Below are positions 52,581 through 61,396 of a DNA stretch of 64,000 nt, piece after piece. Source of the stretch: DALYJJ01 sp031969915 (GTDB lineage: Bacteria; Acidobacteriota; Terriglobia; Bryobacterales; Bryobacteraceae); assembly GCA_031969915.1 (NCBI GenBank), contig DALYJJ010000006.1, forward strand, positions 1 to 64,000. The letters are read 5' to 3'. A program made the translations under genes and the position numbers. The notes under the pieces were generated by a model. That model was given only the letters and a program-made list of their open reading frames with translations. It made no database searches and had not been told where the DNA came from. How positions within the stretch are numbered: the stretch's first letter is position 1; the number at the start of each line of letters is the position of its first letter.

Positions 52581-53705
52581 CTAGCTCTTCGGCAAATGGA
52601 GGAGGACGCGGAAAATGGAGCCTTTTCCGGACTCGCTTTCGACGCTCACACGGCCACCGTGTTCGTCGACGATTTTGGCCACGATGGCCAGGCCGAGGCC
52701 GACGCCGTCGGGCTTGGTGGTGAAGAACGGGTTGAAGATGAACTCGCGGTGTTTGTCATCGATCCCGCTGCCCCGGTCGATGACAGCGATTTCGACGCCG
52801 CGGTCGAGGGCGCGCGTCTTGATGGTGACGGTCGACTCGGGAGGCGACGCCTGGCAGGCGTTGAGCGCCAGATTGTAGATTACGCGTTCCATCAACTCCC
52901 GGTCCGCGGGCACGGGGCGGACCTCGGGACTGTAATTCTTGTAGATCGCCACGGGGAGCGGCGGTTGGTGGCGCTTCACCTGTTCCACCGCCGCGTCGAT
53001 GATCTCGTGCAGGTCACAGGGCTTGAGGGCAAGCGACAACGGGCGGGCAAATTGCAGGAAGCGGGTGATCAACGAATTGGTGCGATCGACTTCGGAGGAG
53101 ATGAAGCCTACCAATTCCCGGGAGACCTCGTCGTGGGGAAGGGACTTGCCGAGCATCTCCGCGGACGCCTTGATCGTGCCCAGCGGATTTCGCAACTCGT
53201 GCGCGAGGCCGGCGGTGAGTTGTCCGAGCGCGGCCAGGCGGTCCGAGCGGCGTACCGCTTCCTCCGCGGCCCGCAGGTCCGAGTTCGCCTTTTCCAATTG
53301 CAGGGCGGCGGCCTGGTAGCGTTTGGCCTCGACGCGGTTGGCGTGCGAGAGCCGGTAGGTGAGGTAGCCGACCACCGGCAGGAACATCACCCGCACGATG
53401 ACCTCCCGCAACTCGCTGGGTGGGATCTCGTATTCGAACTGCGGGACAAAGAGCAGGAACGAAAGGTACCCGGCGCAGGCGAGCAGGGTGAAGACGAGCG
53501 TGCCCAGAGGGCCCAGCGTGGTTCCGGCCGAGACCACGGGGAGCAGCAGGATGGCGTAGTAGGAACTGAAGATGGTCCCCGTGACGCCGATCAACAGGTA
53601 GCCGAGGAGCAACTTGACGGCGATCGAGACGAGGTTTCCGCGAGGGGTGTTGAAGTAGGGAATTCGCGGTTCGAGCACCTGCAGCAGGGCCAGCGCGGTG
53701 AGCAT
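52581..53705 (-). CDS. Membrane sensor histidine kinase
   Basis: 374 residues as read from ATG 53705. About five membrane helices, then HisKA LTAGLAHELRNPLGTIKASA (phospho-His) and the ATPase motifs VIYNLALNACQASPP (N box), AVIDRGSGIDDKHREFIFNP (G1), FFTTKPDGVGLGLAIVAKIV (F/G2). The open frame extends upstream with membrane-like sequence to about 53816 but without a usual start codon; GGGGGAGG precedes an ATC there. The signal is unknown; NtrB-like. Confidence 0.9.
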   Translation of the reverse strand: MLTALALLQVLEPRIPYFNTPRGNLVSIAVKLLLGYLLIGVTGTIFSSYYAILLLPVVSAGTTLGPLGTLVFTLLACAGYLSFLLFVPQFEYEIPPSELREVIVRVMFLPVVGYLTYRLSHANRVEAKRYQAAALQLEKANSDLRAAEEAVRRSDRLAALGQLTAGLAHELRNPLGTIKASAEMLGKSLPHDEVSRELVGFISSEVDRTNSLITRFLQFARPLSLALKPCDLHEIIDAAVEQVKRHQPPLPVAIYKNYSPEVRPVPADRELMERVIYNLALNACQASPPESTVTIKTRALDRGVEIAVIDRGSGIDDKHREFIFNPFFTTKPDGVGLGLAIVAKIVDEHGGRVSVESESGKGSIFRVLLHLPKS

Positions 53706-53879
53706 TTCAATCTCTGCCGGGCTTTGCCGCGGGCTGACCAGCGCCAGGGCTGAGAACAGGAGCAGCCAGACGAGATCCTGCGGGCGTAGGAGGCGGCGGA
53801 GGAGTACGGCGTCGATGCGCTACACCTCCCCCGAGTGCGGGTGCGACTGTGCCACAATGAGATTCTAGCCTGTCGTTTC

Positions 53880-55658
53880 ATGAGTCATCCCAGCCTCCCG
53901 AATCTCGCTCCCGCAGATAGCGCCGTGCCCGAAGCGGATTCGAACAACCCAACCACTGGCGCGCAAGCGGAGACCACCGCCGTCGAGGAGCCCTCGTTCG
54001 GCGACATCCTTTCCGAATACGAAGAAGCTCACAAGGCGCACGGCGAAGCCGGCGGACCGAAGGCCCTGGAGGGCCGCGTGATCGCCGTCACCGCCGAAGC
54101 CGTGTTTGTCGACGTCGGGCGGAAGATGGAGGGCGTGATTCCGTTAGAGAGCCTCCGGCTGCCGGCCGGCGAGCCGCCTCTGAAGCCGGGCGACGTGCTG
54201 CTTGTGAACATCACGGGCCTCACGCCCGAAGGCAACTACCAATTGTCCACGGTGCGGGTGGAGCGGCCCAAGGATTGGAGCGGGCTGCAAACCGCGTTCG
54301 CCGAGAAACGGGTGATCGCGGGCCAGGTGGAGGAAGTGGTGAAGGGCGGACTGCGCGTGGACATCGGCGTGCGCGCCTTCATGCCCGCCTCGCGCAGCGG
54401 CGCGCGCGATGTGCCCGACATGGAGAAACTGGTCGGGCAGGAAATCCGCTGCCGGATCACGAAGCTCGACGTGGAGAAGGAAGACGTGGTGGTGGACCGC
54501 CGCGTAGTGCTCGAGGAAGAGGCCAAGCAGGCGCGGGAGCAGGCGTTCTCCACATTGGCCGAGGGACAGGTGGTCCGCGGGACGGTGCGCAGCATCACCG
54601 AGTTCGGGGCATTCGTCGACCTGGGCGGCGTGGATGGTCTGCTGCACGTCACCGACATGTCGTGGGGGCGTGTGGGCAAGCCGGCGGACCTGGTTTCGGT
54701 GGGCGACCAGGTGGACGTCAAGATCCTCAAGATCAACCCGGACACCAAGAAGATCTCCCTGGGCATGAAGCAGCTTCAGCCGGACCCGTGGTCACAGGCG
54801 GTGGCGACGCTCAAGGTGGGGGATCGGGTGAAGGGTACCGTGGCGCGGTTGGCGGACTTCGGCGCGTTCGTCGAGTTGCTTCCGGGTGTCGACGGCCTCA
54901 TTCACGTGAGCGAGATGTCCTGGTCGAAGAAGATTCGCAAGCCGGCGGACGTGTTGAAGACGGGCGAATCGGTGGACGTCGTGGTGCTCGGCGTGAGCCC
55001 CGCGGAGAAGCGGATCTCTCTGGGCCTGAAGCAGGCGTTGGGCGATCCGTGGGACGAAGTCCCGGCCAAGTATCCGGTGGGCGCGGTGGTGGAAGGGCCG
55101 GTGAAGAACCTGGCGCCGTTCGGCGCGTTCGTGGAACTCGGCGATGGGATCGAAGGCATGATCCACATCGGCGATATCAGCCGCGAGAAGCGCTTGGATC
55201 ACCCGCGCGAGATGCTGTCCACCGGCCAGGTGGTGAAGGCGCAGGTGCTGGAGATCGATCGCGAGCGGCGGCGCCTTCGTCTGGGAATGAAGCAACTGGA
55301 GCCGACCCAGGCCGACCACTTCATGGCCGAGCACAAGCCGGGCGACACGGTGACCGGGCGGGTGGTGGAAGTGCACCAGGGCCGGGCGAAGGTGGAACTG
55401 GGAGAAGGCGTCCACGCCTGGTGCCGCTTTGGAGAGGCGAAGAAGGAAGCCGCGTCGGCGGCCGTTCCCGAAGGACCGAAAGCGAGCGTCGGCGACCTGA
55501 GCGCCATGCTGGCCGCGAGTTGGAAGGGCGGCCGAAGTCCCGCCGCCGGTTCGGGAGGCGGCACCCCGGGCGGCGTCCGTCCGGGCCAGGTGCGGAACTT
55601 CCGGATCGCCGGCCTGGATCCCGCCAACAAGCGAATTGACCTGGAGTTAGCCGAGTAA
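53880..55658 (+). CDS. Multi-S1-domain RNA-binding protein (ribosomal protein S1-like)
   Basis: 592 residues from ATG 53880 (MSHPSLPNLAPADSAVPEAD). It has six S1 domains, the clearest being VRGTVRSITEFGAFVDLGGV then DGLLHVTDMSW, VKGTVARLADFGAFVELLPG then DGLIHVSEMSW, and VEGPVKNLAPFGAFVELGDG then IEGMIHIGDIS. The last domain is followed by a Gly/Ala-rich stretch. S1 proteins hold mRNA on the ribosome. The start lies in a gap between divergent kinase and this gene. Confidence 0.88.
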   Translation: MSHPSLPNLAPADSAVPEADSNNPTTGAQAETTAVEEPSFGDILSEYEEAHKAHGEAGGPKALEGRVIAVTAEAVFVDVGRKMEGVIPLESLRLPAGEPPLKPGDVLLVNITGLTPEGNYQLSTVRVERPKDWSGLQTAFAEKRVIAGQVEEVVKGGLRVDIGVRAFMPASRSGARDVPDMEKLVGQEIRCRITKLDVEKEDVVVDRRVVLEEEAKQAREQAFSTLAEGQVVRGTVRSITEFGAFVDLGGVDGLLHVTDMSWGRVGKPADLVSVGDQVDVKILKINPDTKKISLGMKQLQPDPWSQAVATLKVGDRVKGTVARLADFGAFVELLPGVDGLIHVSEMSWSKKIRKPADVLKTGESVDVVVLGVSPAEKRISLGLKQALGDPWDEVPAKYPVGAVVEGPVKNLAPFGAFVELGDGIEGMIHIGDISREKRLDHPREMLSTGQVVKAQVLEIDRERRRLRLGMKQLEPTQADHFMAEHKPGDTVTGRVVEVHQGRAKVELGEGVHAWCRFGEAKKEAASAAVPEGPKASVGDLSAMLAASWKGGRSPAAGSGGGTPGGVRPGQVRNFRIAGLDPANKRIDLELAE

Positions 55659-55742
55659 CCGAACCGCTTAGCACTTTCGGTACCTTTTGCGCCGAGGCAC
55701 GTCAGTTTCCAGTGGAGAAAACCCACGCGTGGATGTGCCAAG

Positions 55743-56363
55743 GTGACCAGTGAAGCAACCCGGACCATCGCGGGAGTAAAATTGGCCGAACCGATGGATG
55801 AGACCGCGCTCATCAGGGCGGCCCAGCAGGGCGACCAGGAGGCCTTCGAGCAACTGGTTCGCTCCTACGATCAGAACGTCCTCCGGCTGGCGATGAATCT
55901 GCTTCGCTCCGCCGAGGACGCCTATGACGTCTATCAGGAAGCCTTCCTCCGCGTATACAAGAATCTTGGAAATTTCCGGTTCGATTGCAGCTTCCACACT
56001 TGGCTGTATCGCATCGTGACCAACCTGTGCCTGGATCATCTGCGCAAGCGAAAGGTCCGGAAAGAGGAATCGACGGTGGTGGAGACCTCCGAAGGACCGC
56101 TGGACCGGATGACCACCGTCCCGGAGGAGCGGGTGGACGGCGACCCGCAGCGGAAGCTGCTGAGCCATCAACTGCGGGACCGCATCCAGAACGTGCTGGG
56201 CGAACTGACGCCGCGGGAGCGCATGGTGTTTGAGATGAGGCATTATCAGGGGATGCGGCTCCGGGCGATCGGCGACGTGTTGGGAACGACCGAGGAAGCC
56301 GCGAAGAACTGCCTGTTCCGGGCGACCCAGAAGATGCGGGCGGCGTTGGGAGACTTCGTATGA
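55743..56363 (+). CDS. ECF (RpoE-type) RNA polymerase sigma factor
   Basis: 206 residues from GTG 55743. Region 2 is LRLAMNLLRSAEDAYDVYQE then AFLRVYKNLGNFRFDCSFHT and WLYRIVTNLCLDHLRKRK; region 4 is ELTPRERMVFEMRHYQGMRL then RAIGDVLGTTEEAAKNCLFR. Its stop overlaps the ATG of the zinc-finger anti-sigma gene, so the two are co-translated. An ATG at 55794 is an alternative start. Confidence 0.92.
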   Translation: MTSEATRTIAGVKLAEPMDETALIRAAQQGDQEAFEQLVRSYDQNVLRLAMNLLRSAEDAYDVYQEAFLRVYKNLGNFRFDCSFHTWLYRIVTNLCLDHLRKRKVRKEESTVVETSEGPLDRMTTVPEERVDGDPQRKLLSHQLRDRIQNVLGELTPRERMVFEMRHYQGMRLRAIGDVLGTTEEAAKNCLFRATQKMRAALGDFV

Positions 56364-57259
56364 ATTGTGAAGATGTCCGTCGGAATCTGAGCCTGTTCCT
56401 GTACGACGAGCTGACGTTGGAGGAAGAGGGGTCGCTCCAGCAGCACTTGGAGACCTGCGCCGGCTGCCAGGCGGCGCTGGCGGGCGAGCAGGCGCTGCAT
56501 CGCGAAATGGACCGCGTGGAGGCCGAGGTTCCGGCGGGGCTGCTGGTTACGTGCCGGGGCGGGCTGCGCACTTCGTTGAAGGCTGCGGCGGCGCCGGTTC
56601 GGAAGTCCCTCTGGCGCCGGCTGTTGGATGCGCCGTTGGTGCTGGGTCCGGTGTTGAAGCCGGCGGGCGCGCTGGCGCTGGTGGCGGTGGGTTTCCTGGG
56701 TGCGAAGTTCCTCCCTAACTCGATTCCCGGCGTGCAGGCGGAGTCGCCCGCGGCGAAGGTTCGTTATCTTTCGACCGAGCCCGACGGCAGCGTGCGGCTG
56801 GTGGTGGATGAGACGCGGCAGCGGACCCTGACCGGGTCGCTCGACGACGACCGGATTCGGGGGCTGTTGCTGGAGGCGGCGAAGGATCCGGCGAATCCGG
56901 GGCTGCGGGTCGAGACGATGGATTTTCTGTGCAAGCGGGGCAGCGAGAACGAAGAGGTGCGGTCGGCGCTGCTGCATGCTTTGCAGAGCGACTCGAACGT
57001 GGGCGTGCGTCTGAAGGCGCTCGAAGGGCTGAAGCCGTTCGCGGGCGATCCGGAGACCAGGAAGGCGCTGGCGCGGGTACTGCTCTCCGATGAGAACCCC
57101 GGGGTGCGGGCGCAGGCGGTGGATCTGCTGGTGCAGCAGAAGAGCGTGGACACGGTGAGCGTGCTGCAGGAGCTGATGCGGCGGGAGTCAAACGACTATA
57201 TCCGGCTGCGCGGGCAGCGTGCGCTGCGGGACATGAACGCTTCCGTGGAGTCTTTCTAA
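56360..57259 (+). CDS. Anti-sigma factor: zinc finger, membrane helix and HEAT repeats
   Basis: 299 residues. The N-terminus MNCEDVRRNLSLFLYDELTL then LQQHLETCAGCQAAL is a zinc-finger anti-sigma domain (HxxxCxxC). One membrane helix (GALALVAVGFLGAKFL) follows, then a second part with HEAT-like repeats (VRSALLHALQSDSNVGVRLK, ALARVLLSDENPGVRAQAVD). It probably holds the upstream sigma factor at the membrane. The external HEAT region is an unusual sensor. Confidence 0.85.
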   Translation: MNCEDVRRNLSLFLYDELTLEEEGSLQQHLETCAGCQAALAGEQALHREMDRVEAEVPAGLLVTCRGGLRTSLKAAAAPVRKSLWRRLLDAPLVLGPVLKPAGALALVAVGFLGAKFLPNSIPGVQAESPAAKVRYLSTEPDGSVRLVVDETRQRTLTGSLDDDRIRGLLLEAAKDPANPGLRVETMDFLCKRGSENEEVRSALLHALQSDSNVGVRLKALEGLKPFAGDPETRKALARVLLSDENPGVRAQAVDLLVQQKSVDTVSVLQELMRRESNDYIRLRGQRALRDMNASVESF

Positions 57260-57261
57260 CG

Positions 57262-58440
57262 ATGAAGACCGGCGGACTGCTTCTCCTTCTGGCGCCGGCG
57301 GCCCTGGTGGCGCCGCTCGCGGGGGGAGAGGTCAGCCGCTTGCAGCGTGAGGGCGAGTACTGGGTGCAGGCCCTGACCGGAGCGGTGACGGTTCCGGCGG
57401 CCGGGCGGCTGAAGATCGCGACGCGCGGCGCGGTGGCGGTGCGCGGCGAGGGCCGCGGCGACCTGTACTTCCGGCTGAAAAAGCGCGCCAAGGCGATGAG
57501 CGAGCCGGAGGCGGTGAAGGTCTTCCAGACGTTCGCCGTGAAGACCAAGACGGCCGGCGAATGGACCTACCTTACGGTGATGACGCCGGACATCAACATT
57601 CCCAGCCCGGAGCTGGAGATTCGCATTCCTCGTTCCTTGAAACAAGTGGTGGTGGAGAACCGCGGCGGCGCGATCGATGCGCGTGAGCTGGATGGCGAGT
57701 TGAAGACCGAGACGATCGGCGGGCGGGTGACCATCGACCGCATCGGCGCGGATGTCTGGGCGCGCACGGGCGGCGGCGATGTGCAATTGGGGCGGCTGCT
57801 GGCGGCGGCCCGGGTGTTCTCCGGCGGCGGGGCGATTCGAGCCGAGAGCGTAGGCGGCGAAACGGTGTTTGAGACGGCGGGCGGCGAGATTGTCATTCGC
57901 GAGGCGTTCGGCCCCATCAAGGTTTCGACGGTGGGCAACATTCTGGTGGAACGCGCGGCGCGGTCCGTGACGGCGAACTCGGGCGGCGGGCTGATCGACG
58001 TGCGCGAGGCGGCGGGTCCGGTGACCGCCGAGACCTCGGGAGGATCGATTCAGATCGGGCGGGCGGAGAACGTGAGCTGCGAGTCCGTCGCCGGACCGAT
58101 CCGCTTGCGCGGCGCGTGGGGAGCGCTGCGGGCCGCGACGGGCTTCGGCGCGATTTTCGCCGAGTTAAGCAACGACCGGCTGCTCGATTCGGTCCTCTCG
58201 ACGAGCGCGGGTGACGTTATCGTGACCATCCCGTCTAACCTTGCGATGAGAGTTTGGGCACAAAGCGATTCGTCGTGCAGCGGCGGGCGCGTGGTGTCGG
58301 ACTTCCCGGAAATCAGGACCCGGAAAGTGGATTCTCCGTGTCTGAAGCCGACCGTGGCCGAGGGCGCGATCAACGGTGGAGGGCCGCTGCTGCGCGTGTC
58401 CGCCACCGGCGGCACGGTGTATCTGCGCCGGAAAAAATAA
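57262..58440 (+). CDS. Exported DUF4097 beta-solenoid protein
   Basis: 392 residues. Signal peptide LLLLLAPAALVAPLAGG. The rest is a repeating pattern of short strands rich in Gly, Ala and Val (GGRVTIDRIGADVWARTGGG, GGAIRAESVGGETVFETAGG, GGGLIDVREAAGPVTAETSG), the right-handed solenoid of the DUF4097/adhesin-like family. It starts 2 bases after the anti-sigma stop, so it is part of the sigma operon and probably acts in the envelope stress response. Confidence 0.82.
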   Translation: MKTGGLLLLLAPAALVAPLAGGEVSRLQREGEYWVQALTGAVTVPAAGRLKIATRGAVAVRGEGRGDLYFRLKKRAKAMSEPEAVKVFQTFAVKTKTAGEWTYLTVMTPDINIPSPELEIRIPRSLKQVVVENRGGAIDARELDGELKTETIGGRVTIDRIGADVWARTGGGDVQLGRLLAAARVFSGGGAIRAESVGGETVFETAGGEIVIREAFGPIKVSTVGNILVERAARSVTANSGGGLIDVREAAGPVTAETSGGSIQIGRAENVSCESVAGPIRLRGAWGALRAATGFGAIFAELSNDRLLDSVLSTSAGDVIVTIPSNLAMRVWAQSDSSCSGGRVVSDFPEIRTRKVDSPCLKPTVAEGAINGGGPLLRVSATGGTVYLRRKK

Positions 58441-58459
58441 GAGTCTCGAGGAAAGCGAT

Positions 58460-59320
58460 ATGTGGAACGGATTTCGTAGCCTGCCGCTGGCGGTGGCGCT
58501 GGCGGCGCCGGTGTTGGCGCAGGATGTCTTCATCGGACAGATCCCCGTCGAGGGACAGCAGCCGATGTTGTTGCGGGCCGGCGCGGGCCCGAGTTTCCTG
58601 GGCGTGAACGTGGTGGAAGTGACCGCCGAGCGCGCCAGGGCGCTGAACTTGAAAGAGGAGCGGGGCGTGGAGATCACCCGCGTGGAAGCCGATAGCCCGG
58701 CCGAGAAGGCGGGCTTGAAGGTGGGGGACGTGGTGCTCGAATATCAGGGGCAGCGCGTCGAGGGGACCGAGCAGTTTATCCGCCTGGTGCGGGAAACGCC
58801 GTCGGGCCGGGCGGCGAAAATCGGCGTCGTGCGTAGCGGGCAGTATCAGACCATCGCGGCGACCATCGCGGAGCGGAAGTCGATGGGGGTGGTATTGCGG
58901 CCGGGCGACAACGAATGGCGCATGACCGTCCCCCGCTTTGAGATGCCCGAACTCGTGATGCCCGATGTGCCGAAGGCGTTCATGTCGTGGCGCAGTTCGC
59001 GGCTGGGCGTGGAGGCCGAGACGTTGGATGCGCAGTTGGCCGAGTTCTTCGGCGTGAAGGAAGGCGTGTTGGTGCGGAGTGTCGTGAAGGAATCGCCGGC
59101 GGCGAAGGCGGGCGTGAAGGCGGGCGACGTGATCACGAAGGTAGACGGGCAGGCGGTTTCGTCGCCGCGCGAGGTGACGGCGGCGTTGCGGTCGCTGCGT
59201 GAGAAGCGAAACGTGTCGCTCCAGGTGGTTCGCGAGAAGCGGGAGATGACGTTGAACGTGGATCTGGGCAACGACACGACGCCCCCAGCCCCCGGCAACG
59301 CCCAGCGGATCAAACTGTAG
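58460..59320 (+). CDS. Exported protein with two PDZ domains
   Basis: 286 residues from ATG 58460 (MWNGFRSLPLAVALAAPVLA, a signal peptide); GAGGAAAG lies seven bases upstream. The first PDZ has FLGVNVVEVTAERARALNLK and DSPAEKAGLKVGDVVLEYQG, the second RLGVEAETLDAQLAEFFGVK and SPAAKAGVKAGDVITKVDGQ. No protease domain is present. It is likely to present or bind misfolded envelope protein for the sigma-operon response. The 3' end overlaps the convergent gene by 11 bases. Confidence 0.85.
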   Translation: MWNGFRSLPLAVALAAPVLAQDVFIGQIPVEGQQPMLLRAGAGPSFLGVNVVEVTAERARALNLKEERGVEITRVEADSPAEKAGLKVGDVVLEYQGQRVEGTEQFIRLVRETPSGRAAKIGVVRSGQYQTIAATIAERKSMGVVLRPGDNEWRMTVPRFEMPELVMPDVPKAFMSWRSSRLGVEAETLDAQLAEFFGVKEGVLVRSVVKESPAAKAGVKAGDVITKVDGQAVSSPREVTAALRSLREKRNVSLQVVREKREMTLNVDLGNDTTPPAPGNAQRIKL

Positions 59321-59765
59321 GGACGGCGCCCGGACCTGCACCGGCGGCGGCTGCCGCGGCTGTGGGCGCGGCCCCGGAATTCTGAATCGTGACGCGGTGG
59401 ACCTTCAACAGAAGGTCCACTTCGTTTTGGGGCAGACTGAGCGCGGCGGCGATCTGATCGGGACGGTCGCCGCGGCGGTACATCCGCAGGACGTGGTGGC
59501 GTTTGTTGAGGTTCATGCCGGCGGTGAGCGGCGCGCCGGCCGCGGCCCGTTCGGCGTCCGCCGGAGCAGCCACGGGGCCGGTGGTCTTGAGGGACTCCAG
59601 CTCCATCTGCAGCTTGAGCAGCGAATCCTGGAAGCGCGTGCGCTCCTCGTCGTTGACGCGGCGCTCCTTCCACAGTTCGCGTTTCACGGTGACGAACTGA
59701 TACAGACTCGCGCAGAGACCAATCGTCAACAGCAGATAGGGGCCGATGACCGTCAAACCATCCAT
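59310..59765 (-). CDS. Small membrane protein with helix-turn-helix-like motif, in flagellar cluster
   Basis: 151 residues. One N-terminal membrane helix (VIGPYLLLTIGLCASLYQFV) is followed by a coiled coil (residues 28-62) and LRMYRRGDRPDQIAAALSLP then QNEVDLLLKVHRV, a DUF6115-like pattern found in small proteins beside flagellar genes. It starts 16 bases after the FliN-type gene. The role is unknown. Confidence 0.6.
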   Translation of the reverse strand: MDGLTVIGPYLLLTIGLCASLYQFVTVKRELWKERRVNDEERTRFQDSLLKLQMELESLKTTGPVAAPADAERAAAGAPLTAGMNLNKRHHVLRMYRRGDRPDQIAAALSLPQNEVDLLLKVHRVTIQNSGAAPTAAAAAAGAGPGAVPTV

Positions 59766-59781
59766 GGCAATTCTCCCGGCT

Positions 59782-60594
59782 TCACGCTAGCGTTCGGAGC
59801 CGCTCCTGCTTGCTTACGATCTGCTGGATGCGGACTCCGTAATACCCTTCGATCACGACCACTTCTCCGCGGGCGATCACGCAGTTGTTCACGATGACTT
59901 CCACCGGTTCGAGAATCGACCGGTTGAGTTCGACAATGGAACCCGTGGTGAGCTTGATGGCGTCCCTGAGGCGCAACTGGGCGCGGCCGAACGACACGCT
60001 GACCGGCAACTCGACTTCGAGGAGGAGGTCCAGATTGCGCGAAGCGACGCCCGGCACGGCGGCGGCTTCCTGCCGCGCGACCGCCGTCTCCGTGTGCGCG
60101 CCGCCCGCCGATTGCGAATCGAGCGCTCCGAGCAGCGCGGAGTTTGGCGCCGCGTACATGAGGGCGGGCTGCCCCCCGCCGAACACGATCTGGAACGCCG
60201 TACGTTCGAGTTCCGGGGCCTGGGGCGCGGTGGCGCCGGGGCCGCAGGTCACTTCTCTGCCCAGCCGCTTGCCGAGTCCCTGGCAGAGCCCGGACAGCGC
60301 CTGGGACAAGACTTCCCGGTAGGTGCCTTCGAGGTCGGCGTCATCGGCCTGGTCGATCCCCGCGGCGCGGAGTGTCCGGCCTCCGATCTCCCGCCACGCC
60401 GCGGCGGTAGCGCCGACGGCGAGGGCCGCGCCGGTACCGGCGCTGAGCGGCTGCACCCACCAGAGGCAGTTTTCCTCGCGGCCGGCGGGGACCGGAACGG
60501 GCTCGACGACCGGCGATTCGCCGGTCATCGCTTCGATCGATTGGCGAAGCCGTTCCGCCCACTCCGACGTAAACCAGTTCGCCGCGCCGCCCAT
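59782..60594 (-). CDS. fliN: FliN-type flagellar motor switch protein with N-terminal extension
   Basis: 270 residues. The C-terminal 80 are SpoA/FliN: LLLEVELPVSVSFGRAQLRL, KLTTGSIVELNRSILEPVEV and NNCVIARGEVVVIEGYYGVR. The first 180 (SGLCQGLGKRLGREVTC, FQIVFGGGQPALMYA) look like a degenerate CheC/FliY-type domain without the phosphatase ExxN motif. It belongs to the C-ring, where the switch responds to CheY. It sits between the fliA-type sigma and the small membrane protein on the same strand. Confidence 0.8.
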   Translation of the reverse strand: MGGAANWFTSEWAERLRQSIEAMTGESPVVEPVPVPAGREENCLWWVQPLSAGTGAALAVGATAAAWREIGGRTLRAAGIDQADDADLEGTYREVLSQALSGLCQGLGKRLGREVTCGPGATAPQAPELERTAFQIVFGGGQPALMYAAPNSALLGALDSQSAGGAHTETAVARQEAAAVPGVASRNLDLLLEVELPVSVSFGRAQLRLRDAIKLTTGSIVELNRSILEPVEVIVNNCVIARGEVVVIEGYYGVRIQQIVSKQERLRTLA

Positions 60595-60603
60595 AACGAT
60601 CCT

Positions 60604-61389
60604 TTAGAGGCCCCTCTCAGTGGGCCACTGCCGCTCCAGGTAGGAGCGCAGACGCATAATGGCCTGCGATTTCAGTTGCGACACCCGTGACTCGTGCAGG
60701 TTGACGATCTTTGCGATTTCCCGAAGCGTGAGCTCCTCTTTGTAGTAGAGGCTGAGCACGGTGCGCTCGATGTTGGGCATCTTCTCAATGGCCTTGGCGA
60801 GGAGGCGCTCCAGTTCGGCGCGCTCCAAAAGGCGGGAGGGCCAGTTATCCTCCCGATCGGAAACGAAGCGCAGCAAGTCGCGCCGGTCCTCTTCCGAAGA
60901 CGCCGACTCCAGGCTGCCGATGTTGACACCCTGAACGTCCACCAGCCACTCGTGATACTCCTCCATCGTGAGTTGGAGCTCGGCGGCGATCTCATCTTCT
61001 GTGGGCATCCGGTGCAGCTTCTGCTCCGCGGCGGAGATCGCCGCCTCAATCTGTTTCGTTCGCTTCCGCTGCTGCCGCGGCGCCCAATCAAGGCCCCGCA
61101 GGCTGTCGAGGATCGCACCGCGGATCTTGTACTCGGCGTAGGTGCGCAGCTTTACGTTATGGGACGGGTCGAAGCGGTCGATGGCGGCGATGAGGCCGAC
61201 GACGCCCGTGGATACGAGATCCTCCAGGCTGACGCTTTCCGGGAGGCGCTCGTGAATTCGGCGCGCAATCAGGCGGACCTGCGGCAAGTGCTCGAGGATC
61301 AGCCGTTCCCGTTCGTCCGCCGTGAGGCGTTCCGAGGTCTGGTAGGGGTTCTTGCGGTCTCCCCAGGGCGCGGCATGTGCTGGTGTCAT
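60604..61389 (-). CDS. fliA: FliA/WhiG-type flagellar sigma factor (sigma 28)
   Basis: 261 residues. Region 2 SLEDLVSTGVVGLIAAIDRF then KLRTYAEYKIRGAILDSLRG, region 3 around MPTEDEIAAELQLTMEEYHE, region 4 VLSLYYKEELTLREIAKIVN then LHESRVSQLKSQAIMRLR. It directs late flagellar and chemotaxis promoters. It lies 7 bases from flhF and 9 from the FliN-type gene, all leftward. Confidence 0.93.
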   Translation of the reverse strand: MTPAHAAPWGDRKNPYQTSERLTADERERLILEHLPQVRLIARRIHERLPESVSLEDLVSTGVVGLIAAIDRFDPSHNVKLRTYAEYKIRGAILDSLRGLDWAPRQQRKRTKQIEAAISAAEQKLHRMPTEDEIAAELQLTMEEYHEWLVDVQGVNIGSLESASSEEDRRDLLRFVSDREDNWPSRLLERAELERLLAKAIEKMPNIERTVLSLYYKEELTLREIAKIVNLHESRVSQLKSQAIMRLRSYLERQWPTERGL

Positions 61390-61396
61390 TGCTTCC

